43,724 bases of DNA, taken from positions 1-43,724 of the forward strand of contig JAJFFZ010000013.1 in the NCBI GenBank assembly GCA_021776395.1, read 5' to 3'. Below the pieces are notes generated by a model that saw nothing but the letters and a program-made list of their open reading frames with translations, was not told where the DNA came from and did not search any database. A program made the position numbers and the translations under genes. The stretch comes from Hyphococcus sp. (GTDB lineage: Bacteria > Pseudomonadota > Alphaproteobacteria > Caulobacterales > Parvularculaceae). The first letter of the stretch is position 1; each line of letters begins with the position of its first letter. Positions 19,495 through 28,025 of this stretch are shown here, in pieces.

Positions 19495-20061
19495 TCATAC
19501 TGCTTCCCCATCAACCCACACAGCCGACCCAGTCATATCACGACCCAACGATGCATCAGTTTTCGTCCATAGAGGGATGGAGACGCCGATGATTTCGGAC
19601 GTTTTTGTCACGCCCAAATAACGCCCATCAAACGATTTTATTGGTGCATTTAGGAGAAAAACTTCATCCAAATTGAGTTCAAAACAGCCGCTCCATACAG
19701 GCATTTTTCGGCCCATAGAATCGAATAAAAGCGCATCTGCGACGTGGGTTTTGTTAATCAAAATTCGCTCATTGATACGGCAAATCTCATCACCAGATAA
19801 CCCCGATACACGCTTTATGAGCGGCGTTCCAGGTGGTAAATAGCGCCGCTTCGCAATAAGAGCCGCGATAGATTTTGGCGGCTCAACGAGCGCAAATTCG
19901 CCAAGCTGAACTACACGATATTCTATTCGATAGAGTCCAATAGGAGCGCTATTCGAACCGTTCCATACGAGCCACGGCGCAAAACTCCTGAAGCTTATAG
20001 CTAGAAGCGCGATGACGGATATTGCACTTGCAATGATAATTATAATTCGGTGGTTTTTCAT
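19495..20061 (-). CDS. traF: TraF-like S26 family signal peptidase (conjugation)
   Basis: 188 aa; SxPxGLYR-like NGSNSAPIGLYRIEY, then YLPPGTPLIKRVSGLSGDEICR (Lys region). Confidence 0.85.
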   Translation of the reverse strand: MKNHRIIIIIASAISVIALLAISFRSFAPWLVWNGSNSAPIGLYRIEYRVVQLGEFALVEPPKSIAALIAKRRYLPPGTPLIKRVSGLSGDEICRINERILINKTHVADALLFDSMGRKMPVWSGCFELNLDEVFLLNAPIKSFDGRYLGVTKTSEIIGVSIPLWTKTDASLGRDMTGSAVWVDGEAV

Positions 20062-20309
20062 TGCTCCGCACGCTTACTGGTGGAGCGAAAACGTCGCCTC
20101 GCAGACCATCGGTTAAGATCATCGATGTGATAAACAATCTTTCCGCCATGCTTTCGATAGGCAGGCCCTTCACCAGTCATACGGTAGTTTTCAAGCGCTC
20201 TTTCGCTAATCCGTAAATAAATGGCGGCTTCAACAGCACTCAAATATGGGCTTTCAATGTCCGGTGCCCGGACGCATGGCGTGCTCACAAGACTTCCCCC
20301 AATACTCAA
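20058..20309 (-). CDS. Helix-turn-helix (MerR/excisionase-like) DNA-binding protein
   Basis: 83 aa; SPYLSAVEAAIYLRISERALENYRMTGEGPAYRKHGGKIVYHIDDLNRWSARRR; overlaps the traF start. Confidence 0.85.
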   Translation of the reverse strand: MSIGGSLVSTPCVRAPDIESPYLSAVEAAIYLRISERALENYRMTGEGPAYRKHGGKIVYHIDDLNRWSARRRFRSTSKRAEQ

Positions 20310-20366
20310 CCAAAATTCGTGCGTCCTACATTTCGTTTTTCGTTAGTTATACTATGGTGGAAGAAT

Positions 20367-20388
20367 CTGATTTTATCAATAAAATCAG
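20367..20388. promoter_or_regulatory. Near-perfect palindrome upstream of the HTH gene (candidate operator)
   Basis: CTGATTTTAT-CA-ATAAAATCAG, perfect 10-bp arms, 58 bp upstream of the HTH start. Confidence 0.6.
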
Positions 20389-20674
20389 GATACTATCGCT
20401 ATCGCATTATCCTCGGCAAAAACTGAATGGGTTATGCCTTTAGTCAATAGCAGCGCATGTAACTTATTGAAATAATTAACATAATTTGCCGCTCAGTCCG
20501 GCAATTTTAATAGTGCTCAATCTACGCGATAATATGTTGTCATTTTTCGAAATTTCGTGATTTATATTTCGCATTTCTGATCACTTTTTCCCTGTAATTA
20601 CGAAGTTTAATCGGTCCATTTTTGAGTTGATTATATCAAGGTCGCGCAGACACGGCACTTTGAAAAACCGTGCA

Positions 20675-20713
20675 CAAAAAACAAAAACCTCGCGTGATTT
20701 TCATCTCGCGAGG
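20675..20713 (-). terminator. Rho-independent terminator of the DUF736 gene
   Basis: Minus strand CCTCGCGAGATGAAAATCACGCGAGGTTTTTGTTTTTT, just downstream of the stop at 20737. Confidence 0.85.
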
Positions 20714-20736
20714 GCAGTTATTGTTACGCTCAAACC

Positions 20737-21066
20737 CTAGCTTTGCGGGTTCCAGATGATTGCCAGAACGCCTTCGTCATCTTGACCGGCGGCGCGTGCG
20801 AGGTTTGCAAAAACGCGCGCTGGACCAAAGGCCGGATGGGCGAAAGTAAGCGAAATATAGTCCTTGCCGGAGTTCTTGCCGACGCGGTTCCAGCCGCCTC
20901 CGATCTCGCCGCCTTTTGCCGCGTAGATGCGGTAATCGGGCTGGCTGTCGTTCTCTTTCGTCTCGTTCGGGACGATGGTGATCCGCGTATTGAGGGTCAT
21001 CATTGCGAGCGTGCCTTCAAAGCCACCATTGTCGCGTTTGGTTACGGTTCCAAGTGATTGAGCCAT
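20737..21066 (-). CDS. DUF736 domain protein
   Basis: 109 aa; MAQSLGTVTKRDNGGFEGTLAMMTLNTRITIVPN...YRIYAAKGGEIGGGWNRVGKNSGKDYISLTFAHPAFGPARVFANLARA. Confidence 0.92.
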   Translation of the reverse strand: MAQSLGTVTKRDNGGFEGTLAMMTLNTRITIVPNETKENDSQPDYRIYAAKGGEIGGGWNRVGKNSGKDYISLTFAHPAFGPARVFANLARAAGQDDEGVLAIIWNPQS

Positions 21067-21573
21067 CTTTAAGTCTCCATTTATTTGCCGTCGAGAACCA
21101 TTTCCCGGACTGACGCGAGACCGTTGGAACGGCGGCGGGCGCGCCGGAATCCTTCAGGACCGTAGCGGACGCGAAGGACCGGCGGGGGCGGATTTTTTGG
21201 ACACGGAAGTGACTTCGTCACGAAGTGTTAGGCGCTAGGAGATCAAAGATCGGGGAAAAAATTCGTCAACGACGGTTTCGGGCGGGCCGGACGGCGTTCA
21301 GGTCCAGAAGCAAAAGGCCGGGGAATGGTTTTTGTCCGCACAAAAGAACAACGAGACGGATGGCAAAAATTCGCATGCTAGGAACCCTCAAAACCGCGCG
21401 GCAGTGCAGAGGAAACGCCCATATATTGACGCCGGAATGCGCGTGACTTGATGGGTGGTGGACAAGACGAGGCCCCAGCCTCGCCCCATAATTTTCAGTT
21501 AGCCCTTTAGCAAAGCGGCGACCTCGGCGGTACGCTTCACAGCGCCGGGGAGCGCCGGTCTTGCCATAACTTT

Positions 21574-21798
21574 TCACGGGAAACGCCATCCAGCGCGGGT
21601 CCATGCGGGCTTCGCCTCACGCTCGTTTTTGTCGCCAAGAATGTCGCGAATGATCTGTTTTTGCGCCTTCGTGGTTGCCAAATAGTTGGCGTCAGCCAGT
21701 GTCTTGCCGCCAATGTCGTCAAGGAAATTTGCGATGGTTTCGTCCGCTTCTCCTTTACGAAGTTTGGGTTTGGAGGGGCACGTCTGCGGTTTCTTCAA
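21574..21798 (-). CDS. Small uncharacterised protein overlapping the ArdC 3' end
   Basis: 74 aa, MKKPQTCPSKPKLRKGEADETIANFLDDIGGKTLADANYLATTKAQKQIIRDILGDK...; 44-bp overlap with ardC, same strand, different frame. Confidence 0.5.
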   Translation of the reverse strand: MKKPQTCPSKPKLRKGEADETIANFLDDIGGKTLADANYLATTKAQKQIIRDILGDKNEREAKPAWTRAGWRFP

Positions 21799-22729
21799 AT
21801 GCCAGAATGAAATTGGCGGCTTTCGACGCCTTTGAGGCTGCTGAGAAAATCGCGCGATTGTCTTCTCTCAAGACCGCAAGCCATGAGCCCAGATAGTCGG
21901 CATGGCGCACGGTTGGCGTGATCGAAAGAGACGCGCAGACAAAAGCTGAGCTAAGTTCGGCAACCAGTTCCTCGCGGGCGTAATCCTTCACGCCAGAACG
22001 GCTTTTCATGTTGCGGTCGAGGCGCAATTTGTGCCCCGTCCAGTGGCCAAGCTCATGAAAGCAAGTGCGGTAATAATTGATCTGCTCAAAAAATGCCGGT
22101 TGCGGTGGAACGCAGATAAAATCCTTTGACGGAACATAGAGCGCCTTGTCGCCGCCGATCCTGAAATCAGCGCCAGTCACCTTGATCAGGCTTTCCGCAC
22201 GCGGGATCGTTTCACATTCCGACAAGGGGCCAGCGCCTGCATAAAGCTCGTCAGCCAACCCTTCGCACTGGTCGATATTGAATACGGTGTAACGTTTCAG
22301 GAATCCGACACGCCTTGGGTCTTCTCTTTCACTCGCGGCACGGTCCTGTTCTTTTTTAGGAATGAAGCTATCCGCATAACAAATGGTCGCGCCACGCTCG
22401 CCTTTACGGACATTGCCGCCAAGCGCTAGAGCCTGCTTATAGGTCAGCCAAGCTTGCGTCGTCCGCGCAGTCTCAATCGCTGCGCCCCAAAGCAACAAGA
22501 TGTTGATGCCGGAATAATTCGCGCCGGTCGCCGCGTTCTTCGGCAAGCCCGGCGCAAGGCTCGCAGCCTCATCGCGCACCGCCCAGGGCTGCGCCCATGG
22601 GAAACGCCCGGCTTCAAGTTCCGAGACTATCTTCGCGGTCACTTCCTGATAAATATTGCCGCGTTTCTTGGCGCCGCCTCTCCTGCGCTCTCCGTCTCCG
22701 CCTACGTTTGAAATTCTTAGGTTTGTCAT
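21755..22729 (-). CDS. ardC: ArdC-like anti-restriction / ssDNA-binding zincin-domain protein
   Basis: MTNLRISNVGG...IYQEVTAKIVSELEAGRFPWAQPW...YSGINILLLW; HELGHWTGH metalloprotease motif and the ELVAELSSAF motif. Confidence 0.9.
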   Translation of the reverse strand: MTNLRISNVGGDGERRRGGAKKRGNIYQEVTAKIVSELEAGRFPWAQPWAVRDEAASLAPGLPKNAATGANYSGINILLLWGAAIETARTTQAWLTYKQALALGGNVRKGERGATICYADSFIPKKEQDRAASEREDPRRVGFLKRYTVFNIDQCEGLADELYAGAGPLSECETIPRAESLIKVTGADFRIGGDKALYVPSKDFICVPPQPAFFEQINYYRTCFHELGHWTGHKLRLDRNMKSRSGVKDYAREELVAELSSAFVCASLSITPTVRHADYLGSWLAVLREDNRAIFSAASKASKAANFILAFEETADVPLQTQTS

Positions 22730-23052
22730 CGCCGCCGCCTCCAAATCGGCCCCGCCGCAATTTCCCCGGACTGGCGGGGGGGCGGAAGCGGGGCTTCTTA
22801 AGCGACGGGTCTAAGGGCGCGGTGCAATTGCTTTGGTAGGAGAACAAAAGAACGAAGGCGGATTAATACGCCAAAGCGGTTGCACCGCGTCCGCCCGGCG
22901 CTATGCCCCCGCATGCCTTCCACCGCCCCCACCCAGCCCGTTGGGAAATCAAAAAATGTCGCCGGCGCCAATTCTTCATTGGGGTCGGCGTTCTTATCCC
23001 GTCCGAAGGGCGGGCGACTAGAAGGGACCGTCACCGAATGGTGAAGACAGCG

Positions 23053-23089
23053 ATATTCATGAAGTGAATATGGGCAGCTTCGGCCTGCC
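23053..23089. repeat. Two adjacent inverted repeats
   Basis: ATATTCA-TGAAG-TGAATAT (23053-23071), then GGCAG-N7-CTGCC (23073-23089). Confidence 0.7.
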
Positions 23090-23215
23090 TCTCATGCTTA
23101 GAGCGCGGCGGCGCAACTAATTGCGGCGGCTGCACGAAATCTGTTCGTAAAGAATACGACTATGCAAACATTCTTTGGACAGTATCGCAAACCCAAAAAT
23201 ACACTAGAATTAACT

Positions 23216-23239
23216 GCTTGTGCTTAAACTTAAACAAGC
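23216..23239 (-). terminator. Possible stem-loop downstream of the haloalkane dehalogenase gene
   Basis: GCTTGT-N12-ACAAGC with inner TTAA/TTAA; no strong U-tract. Confidence 0.4.
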
Positions 23240-23255
23240 TGGTCTGACGTCTGAT

Positions 23256-24242
23256 TTACGAATCCGAACGCCTGCGCAACCAATCTGCTATGGCACGGCC
23301 AATAAACTCCGGTTGATCTTCTTGAATATAATGCAAACCGCCACCGACGAAGACGGTCTCGATATTATTAAGATTCTCCGTCAACCAATCAACTGAGGAA
23401 AGCGGAAGGAGCGAGCCGGGCGATACATATAACAGCAAGAATGGCGTATCAGTGCCTAACATCCAGCGGCTATAATTTTCGACAATTTGAGTTGTCGATA
23501 CAGGCTCACCCCCGATAGGTACTTCGTTCGGCCAGCGCCAGATAGGCTTTCGCGATTCTCTACTCTTAAACGGCGCGCGATATGCATCAAGTTCCTCTTC
23601 GGTTAAATCGCGCATCACGCCTCCCGGCAAAATACGTTCGATGAAGGCGTTTTCATCCATCAGCATTTTAGGGCCGGTTTTCGGATCGCGCATCACCTTG
23701 AAGATCGCACCAATCCGCATTGCATCATAACTTGGAAAGGGCGCGGCGGGCGGAACAATTGGTTCCATGAAAGCAACGCCCTTGATGTTGCCCTCATGGC
23801 GCGAAGCATAATGCATTCCAAGCGCCGATCCCCAGTCGTGAATGACGAGCGTTACATTTTTCAGCCCTAGCTCCTCGATGAAGGCCTCTAGATAGTCCGT
23901 ATGATCGGTAAAATAATAATCAATATCGGGCTTGTCCGACTTGCCCATACCGATGAGATCTACTGCAATTACTCGACCACGAGATTTCAAATATGGAATT
24001 ATGTTACGCCAGAGATAGGAGGACGTGGGATTGCCGTGCAAGAGAAGGATCGGATCACCGTTCCCTTCTTCTACATAGTGCATTTTCGCCCCTAATACTT
24101 TCGCGAATTTTGATTCATATGGAAACAACGCTGAGATTTCCTGTTCATATTTAGGCTTCGCCTGTGGAGCGGTCGCGGCCTTTTTTACTTGCGTGCTGTC
24201 TTTTCCATGGCTCGCGCCTAACATCGACTTTATGATGGACAT
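23256..24242 (-). CDS. Haloalkane dehalogenase-like alpha/beta hydrolase (HLD-II-like)
   Basis: 328 aa; LLLHGNPTSSYLWRNIIPYL (halide-binding Asn), VIHDWGSALGMHYA (nucleophile Asp plus Trp), VAFMEPIVPP (Glu), GGGLHYIQEDQP (His); about 40-residue N-terminal extension. Confidence 0.88.
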   Translation of the reverse strand: MSIIKSMLGASHGKDSTQVKKAATAPQAKPKYEQEISALFPYESKFAKVLGAKMHYVEEGNGDPILLLHGNPTSSYLWRNIIPYLKSRGRVIAVDLIGMGKSDKPDIDYYFTDHTDYLEAFIEELGLKNVTLVIHDWGSALGMHYASRHEGNIKGVAFMEPIVPPAAPFPSYDAMRIGAIFKVMRDPKTGPKMLMDENAFIERILPGGVMRDLTEEELDAYRAPFKSRESRKPIWRWPNEVPIGGEPVSTTQIVENYSRWMLGTDTPFLLLYVSPGSLLPLSSVDWLTENLNNIETVFVGGGLHYIQEDQPEFIGRAIADWLRRRSDS

Positions 24243-24342
24243 TTTTTTCTCCTGTAACGATTGATCTTAAATTCCGTATTTCGATCCGCTGTGAGCCATG
24301 TTGCGCTACAGCTATCTTGCTTAAATAGAGCGGTGAGAAAAC

Positions 24343-25866
24343 TCATTGGAGAGGCCTGCCCGCACATGCACGTCGACGAATATATTGGGATGGCCCATAA
24401 CGGGGCTCTCCGATCGTCTGCGTTAAATTGCAAAGAGTTTCAAAAACGCGTGAGACGCCGACAAGATCTCCCCATTCCAGCGGTCCTATCGGATAGTTTG
24501 CGCCATACCTCATAGCATTATCAATTTCGCTTGGTATCGCGACACAATCGCGGACCGCATCTGCTGCGACATTCGCCAGCATCACCATTATTCGCATAAC
24601 GATCATTCCCGGATAATCGTCGATAATAAATACGTCTTTGCCGATTATCTGAAACAGCGACACAGCAATATCTATATCTCCATCGCTCGCTTGATCGCCA
24701 GGCGCCAATGCAATGACAGGAGACGTCTTATAATTCAAAGCTAAATCATATAAGACTACAGATTTTCCAGAATGGTTCGATCTTTCTGTCGCTAGCCTGC
24801 CATCCGTCAATGCGATTTCTACGTCGTCGCAATTTAAAACGCCATGAGCCATGGCTGGATCAATCTCCACACTTACGCCGACATTGGCGATCTCCGCCAG
24901 CAGATCATGCGCGGGGCCCATTTTATCGCTCGCCCGAATATGCAGAGTTCTCTTTGGTCTTTTATGTTCTGGCTCAGCTGGCGCCGGAACGCCGTTTGTA
25001 TAGTTATAAACTCCAATGCCAGACTTCCGGCCTAACCGGCCTATAGCTACATATTCTTCCTGAATGATTGAAGGCAGAAACCTTACCTCATGATGGTATC
25101 GGTCGAACACAGATGCACTGACGGCGGCGTTGACGTCGTGACCGATCAGGTCGGTAAGCTCAAATGGTCCCATGCGAAAACCTGCGCAACATTTTAGTAC
25201 ATGGTCGATCAACACCGGCGAGGTAACACCTTCCTCAAGCATGCGAAAGGCTTCGGCATAAAACGGACGTGCAACACGGTTGACGATAAACCCCGGCACG
25301 GATCTGACAAGCACGGGTTTCTTGCGCCATTGCTCGGCGAATTTAAACACGCTTGAAGCAACGGCGCTGGACGTCGCCAAACCGCTTACGACCTCGACAA
25401 GCTTCATTGCTTGAGCGGGGTTAAAAAAATGCATGCCAACAACTCTCTCGGGATGTTTCGAGCCCGCGGCAATTTCGGATATAGAAATCGAAGACGTATT
25501 TGTCGCCAGTATTGTTTCTCGATCGGCCAGCTCGTCAAGCCTTTGAAACAACGCTCGCTTTGCATCCAAGTTTTCAGCAATCGCCTCGATGATAAGTTTA
25601 GCTGGTTTTAAATCTTCAATCTCGTGCGTGAAAATGACTCTGGACAAAACCTCCAACCGCTCCGGTTTGGATAGTTTTCCTTTTTCAACGGCTACAGACA
25701 ATGCGCCTTGCAGTCGTTTATCGCCAGCCTGGATAGCCTCAGCGCTTATATCAAAAACGTATACAAGATGGCCGGCTGTCGCGGCGACTTGCGCGATACC
25801 AACCCCCATAGCACCGGCGCCAACGATTGCAACGATCGTATCGTGCGGCACTCCATTAACGGGCAT
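24343..25866 (-). CDS. 3-hydroxyacyl-CoA dehydrogenase (PaaH-like, duplicated C-terminal domain)
   Basis: Start at MPVNGVPHDTIVAIVGAGAMGVGIAQVAATAGHLVYVFD (Rossmann); HFFNPAQAMKLVEVV; two C-terminal domains. Confidence 0.9.
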   Translation of the reverse strand: MPVNGVPHDTIVAIVGAGAMGVGIAQVAATAGHLVYVFDISAEAIQAGDKRLQGALSVAVEKGKLSKPERLEVLSRVIFTHEIEDLKPAKLIIEAIAENLDAKRALFQRLDELADRETILATNTSSISISEIAAGSKHPERVVGMHFFNPAQAMKLVEVVSGLATSSAVASSVFKFAEQWRKKPVLVRSVPGFIVNRVARPFYAEAFRMLEEGVTSPVLIDHVLKCCAGFRMGPFELTDLIGHDVNAAVSASVFDRYHHEVRFLPSIIQEEYVAIGRLGRKSGIGVYNYTNGVPAPAEPEHKRPKRTLHIRASDKMGPAHDLLAEIANVGVSVEIDPAMAHGVLNCDDVEIALTDGRLATERSNHSGKSVVLYDLALNYKTSPVIALAPGDQASDGDIDIAVSLFQIIGKDVFIIDDYPGMIVMRIMVMLANVAADAVRDCVAIPSEIDNAMRYGANYPIGPLEWGDLVGVSRVFETLCNLTQTIGEPRYGPSQYIRRRACAGRPLQ

Positions 25867-25985
25867 AGCGCGCTTCCTCTTTTTGCATCCGACGGAATCG
25901 GGCCAACCTCGACAGCGGTCGTCTCCGAAATGCTTCCGTATACGGTTTTGTTGCAGATTTTTGAAGTAGGGCATAAAACATTAGC

Positions 25986-26771
25986 TTATCGCCCCGTGTA
26001 GGTGGGTTTTCGTTTCTCAAAGAAAGCACTCATACCTTCTTCGCGATCTTGCGTTGAAAATAAACTCTCAAATATTCGTCTTTCATATTCCAGGCCAGCG
26101 CGGGATGCCGTTTCATAGCTATGGCGTAACGCGCCAATGGCGCCTTGCACGGCAAGCGGGGCTTTTTCAGAAATTGTGGTTGCGATCTCGATCGCCCTTG
26201 TGAGCGCCGTCCCATCGGCAACAACGTCTAACACCCATCCAGCCTGCTGCGCGCGATCCGCGGTTATGAACTTACCCGTTAACACCATATAAGCTGAAAG
26301 CGACATGCCTACTTTACGCGGCAAAATCTGTGTGCCGCCGGCACCCGGCATGATGCCGAGATTGATTTCTGGCTGGGCAAATTGCGCCGATTGCCCAGCG
26401 ATTACGATATCGCAGGCAAGGACGAGCTCCGAGCCCGCACCCAGACAATAACCCTCCACAGCCGCAATGAGCGGTTTTGGAAACGCCCAGATGCGCTTCC
26501 ACGCCTTAAGCCTTGGATCACCGAGAATACTAGTTGCATCATAACTGCGAAGTTCATTCAAATTGGCGCCCATAGCGAACGTATCCGTAGCGCCCGTTAT
26601 GACGACACAAAGGATTTCGCGCCGTGATGTCGCATCGTCAAGATGTTGAGCGATCGACTGTAAGGCTGATGTCGTGATGACCTTTCTTTTTCCTTCATAA
26701 GAAAGCGCAATCGTCAGAAGTCGATCTCGAACAGACGCTCTTATGAGTACACCGGCCTCCGGTTTCTTCAT
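25986..26771 (-). CDS. Enoyl-CoA hydratase/isomerase family protein
   Basis: Start at MKKPEAGVLIRASVRDRLLT; crotonase motifs FAMGANLNEL, GAGSELVLACDI, QPEINLGIMPGAGGTQ keep both catalytic Glu positions; ATGA coupling to the thiolase. Confidence 0.92.
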   Translation of the reverse strand: MKKPEAGVLIRASVRDRLLTIALSYEGKRKVITTSALQSIAQHLDDATSRREILCVVITGATDTFAMGANLNELRSYDATSILGDPRLKAWKRIWAFPKPLIAAVEGYCLGAGSELVLACDIVIAGQSAQFAQPEINLGIMPGAGGTQILPRKVGMSLSAYMVLTGKFITADRAQQAGWVLDVVADGTALTRAIEIATTISEKAPLAVQGAIGALRHSYETASRAGLEYERRIFESLFSTQDREEGMSAFFEKRKPTYTGR

Positions 26772-27976
26772 GACACCGCCTCCAATGCGATCGCGACGCC
26801 CTGGCCAACGCCGACACACATCGTCGCGAGCGCTCTTTTCTGACCGCGATCGATGAGTTCGAGCACGGCCGTCCCAATTAACCGCGCGCCTGAACATCCA
26901 AGAGGGTGTCCGAGCGCGATCGCTCCACCATTGGGATTGACGAAATCACTCGCATCGCTCACGCCAAGGCGGCGCAGAACAGCAAGCGCTTGCGATGCGA
27001 ATGCTTCATTCAATTCAATGGTATCGAAATCTGAAATGCGAAGACCGAGATGGTCCAACAGTTTTTCACACGCTGGCGCTGGGCCAAAACCCATAATGCG
27101 CGGCAGCACGCCAGCAGACGCCGCTCCGAGCACTTTCGCCATTGGCAATAACTGATATTTGTCAACGGCCCTGGGTGAGGCCAGCAATATAGCGGCCGCA
27201 CCATCATTTACGCCTGAGGCATTGCCGGCTGTGACGCTCCCGCCCTCTCTAAATGGGGTTGGGAGCGCGGCGAGCTTTTCTAAAGTTGCATTGGAACGCG
27301 GATGTTCATCTTCACTCACGACGGCCACCGCACCCCTTCGGCCGAGTACGCTAACCGGAATGATTTCTCGCGCCAGCCTTCCAGATTTTTGCGCGGCGAT
27401 TGCGCGGTCCTGTGAACGCAAAGCAAACATATCCTGGTCTTCACGACTGACACTAAATTCTTCAGCTATGTTCTCTGCAGTCTCCGGCATCGATTCCACA
27501 CCGTATCGTTCCTTTAAAATTGAATTGACGAAACGCCAACCTAAAGTCGTGTCGTGAATTTCAGTATTCCTCGAATATGCTTGACTCGTTTTCGGCAAAA
27601 CGAACGGAGCACGCGACATGGACTCAACGCCCCCTGCAATCACAAGATCGGCCTCGCCAACCTTTATCATGCGGCTTGCGGCAATGACCGCTTCCATGCC
27701 AGACCCGCAAAGTCGGTTAACCGTCACGCCCGGGACCGTACAAGGCATATCCGCAAGCAAGGCAGCCATGCGCGCAACATTTCGATTGTCTTCACCAGCC
27801 TGGTTGGCGCATCCGAGGAACACCTCATCGGTCTGCGCCCAGTCGATCTGCGGGTGGCGGGTTACGAGTTCACGTATTGGCGCCGCAGCGAGATCGTCAG
27901 TGCGTATACCAGATAGAACGCCGCCGTATCGGCCTATAGGCGTTCTTATATAGTCAACGATAAAAGCTTCGTTCAT
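26768..27976 (-). CDS. Acetyl-CoA acyltransferase, 3-oxoadipyl-CoA thiolase-like (PcaF/PaaJ type)
   Basis: 402 aa; MNEAFIVDYIRTPIGRYGGVLSGIRTDDLAA; VNRLCGSGMEAV (Cys), NPNGGAIALGHPLGCSGAR (His), CVGVGQGVA (Cys). Confidence 0.92.
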   Translation of the reverse strand: MNEAFIVDYIRTPIGRYGGVLSGIRTDDLAAAPIRELVTRHPQIDWAQTDEVFLGCANQAGEDNRNVARMAALLADMPCTVPGVTVNRLCGSGMEAVIAASRMIKVGEADLVIAGGVESMSRAPFVLPKTSQAYSRNTEIHDTTLGWRFVNSILKERYGVESMPETAENIAEEFSVSREDQDMFALRSQDRAIAAQKSGRLAREIIPVSVLGRRGAVAVVSEDEHPRSNATLEKLAALPTPFREGGSVTAGNASGVNDGAAAILLASPRAVDKYQLLPMAKVLGAASAGVLPRIMGFGPAPACEKLLDHLGLRISDFDTIELNEAFASQALAVLRRLGVSDASDFVNPNGGAIALGHPLGCSGARLIGTAVLELIDRGQKRALATMCVGVGQGVAIALEAVS

Positions 27977-28025
27977 TCTTATGTCATCCCGACGATATTA
28001 ATTCTTGCGCAGACACCGTTATGAT

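Noticed and set aside
22798-23034. 78-aa ORF upstream of ArdC
   Set aside because: No domain, unusual composition; the region looks like a leader/intergenic sequence with hairpins.
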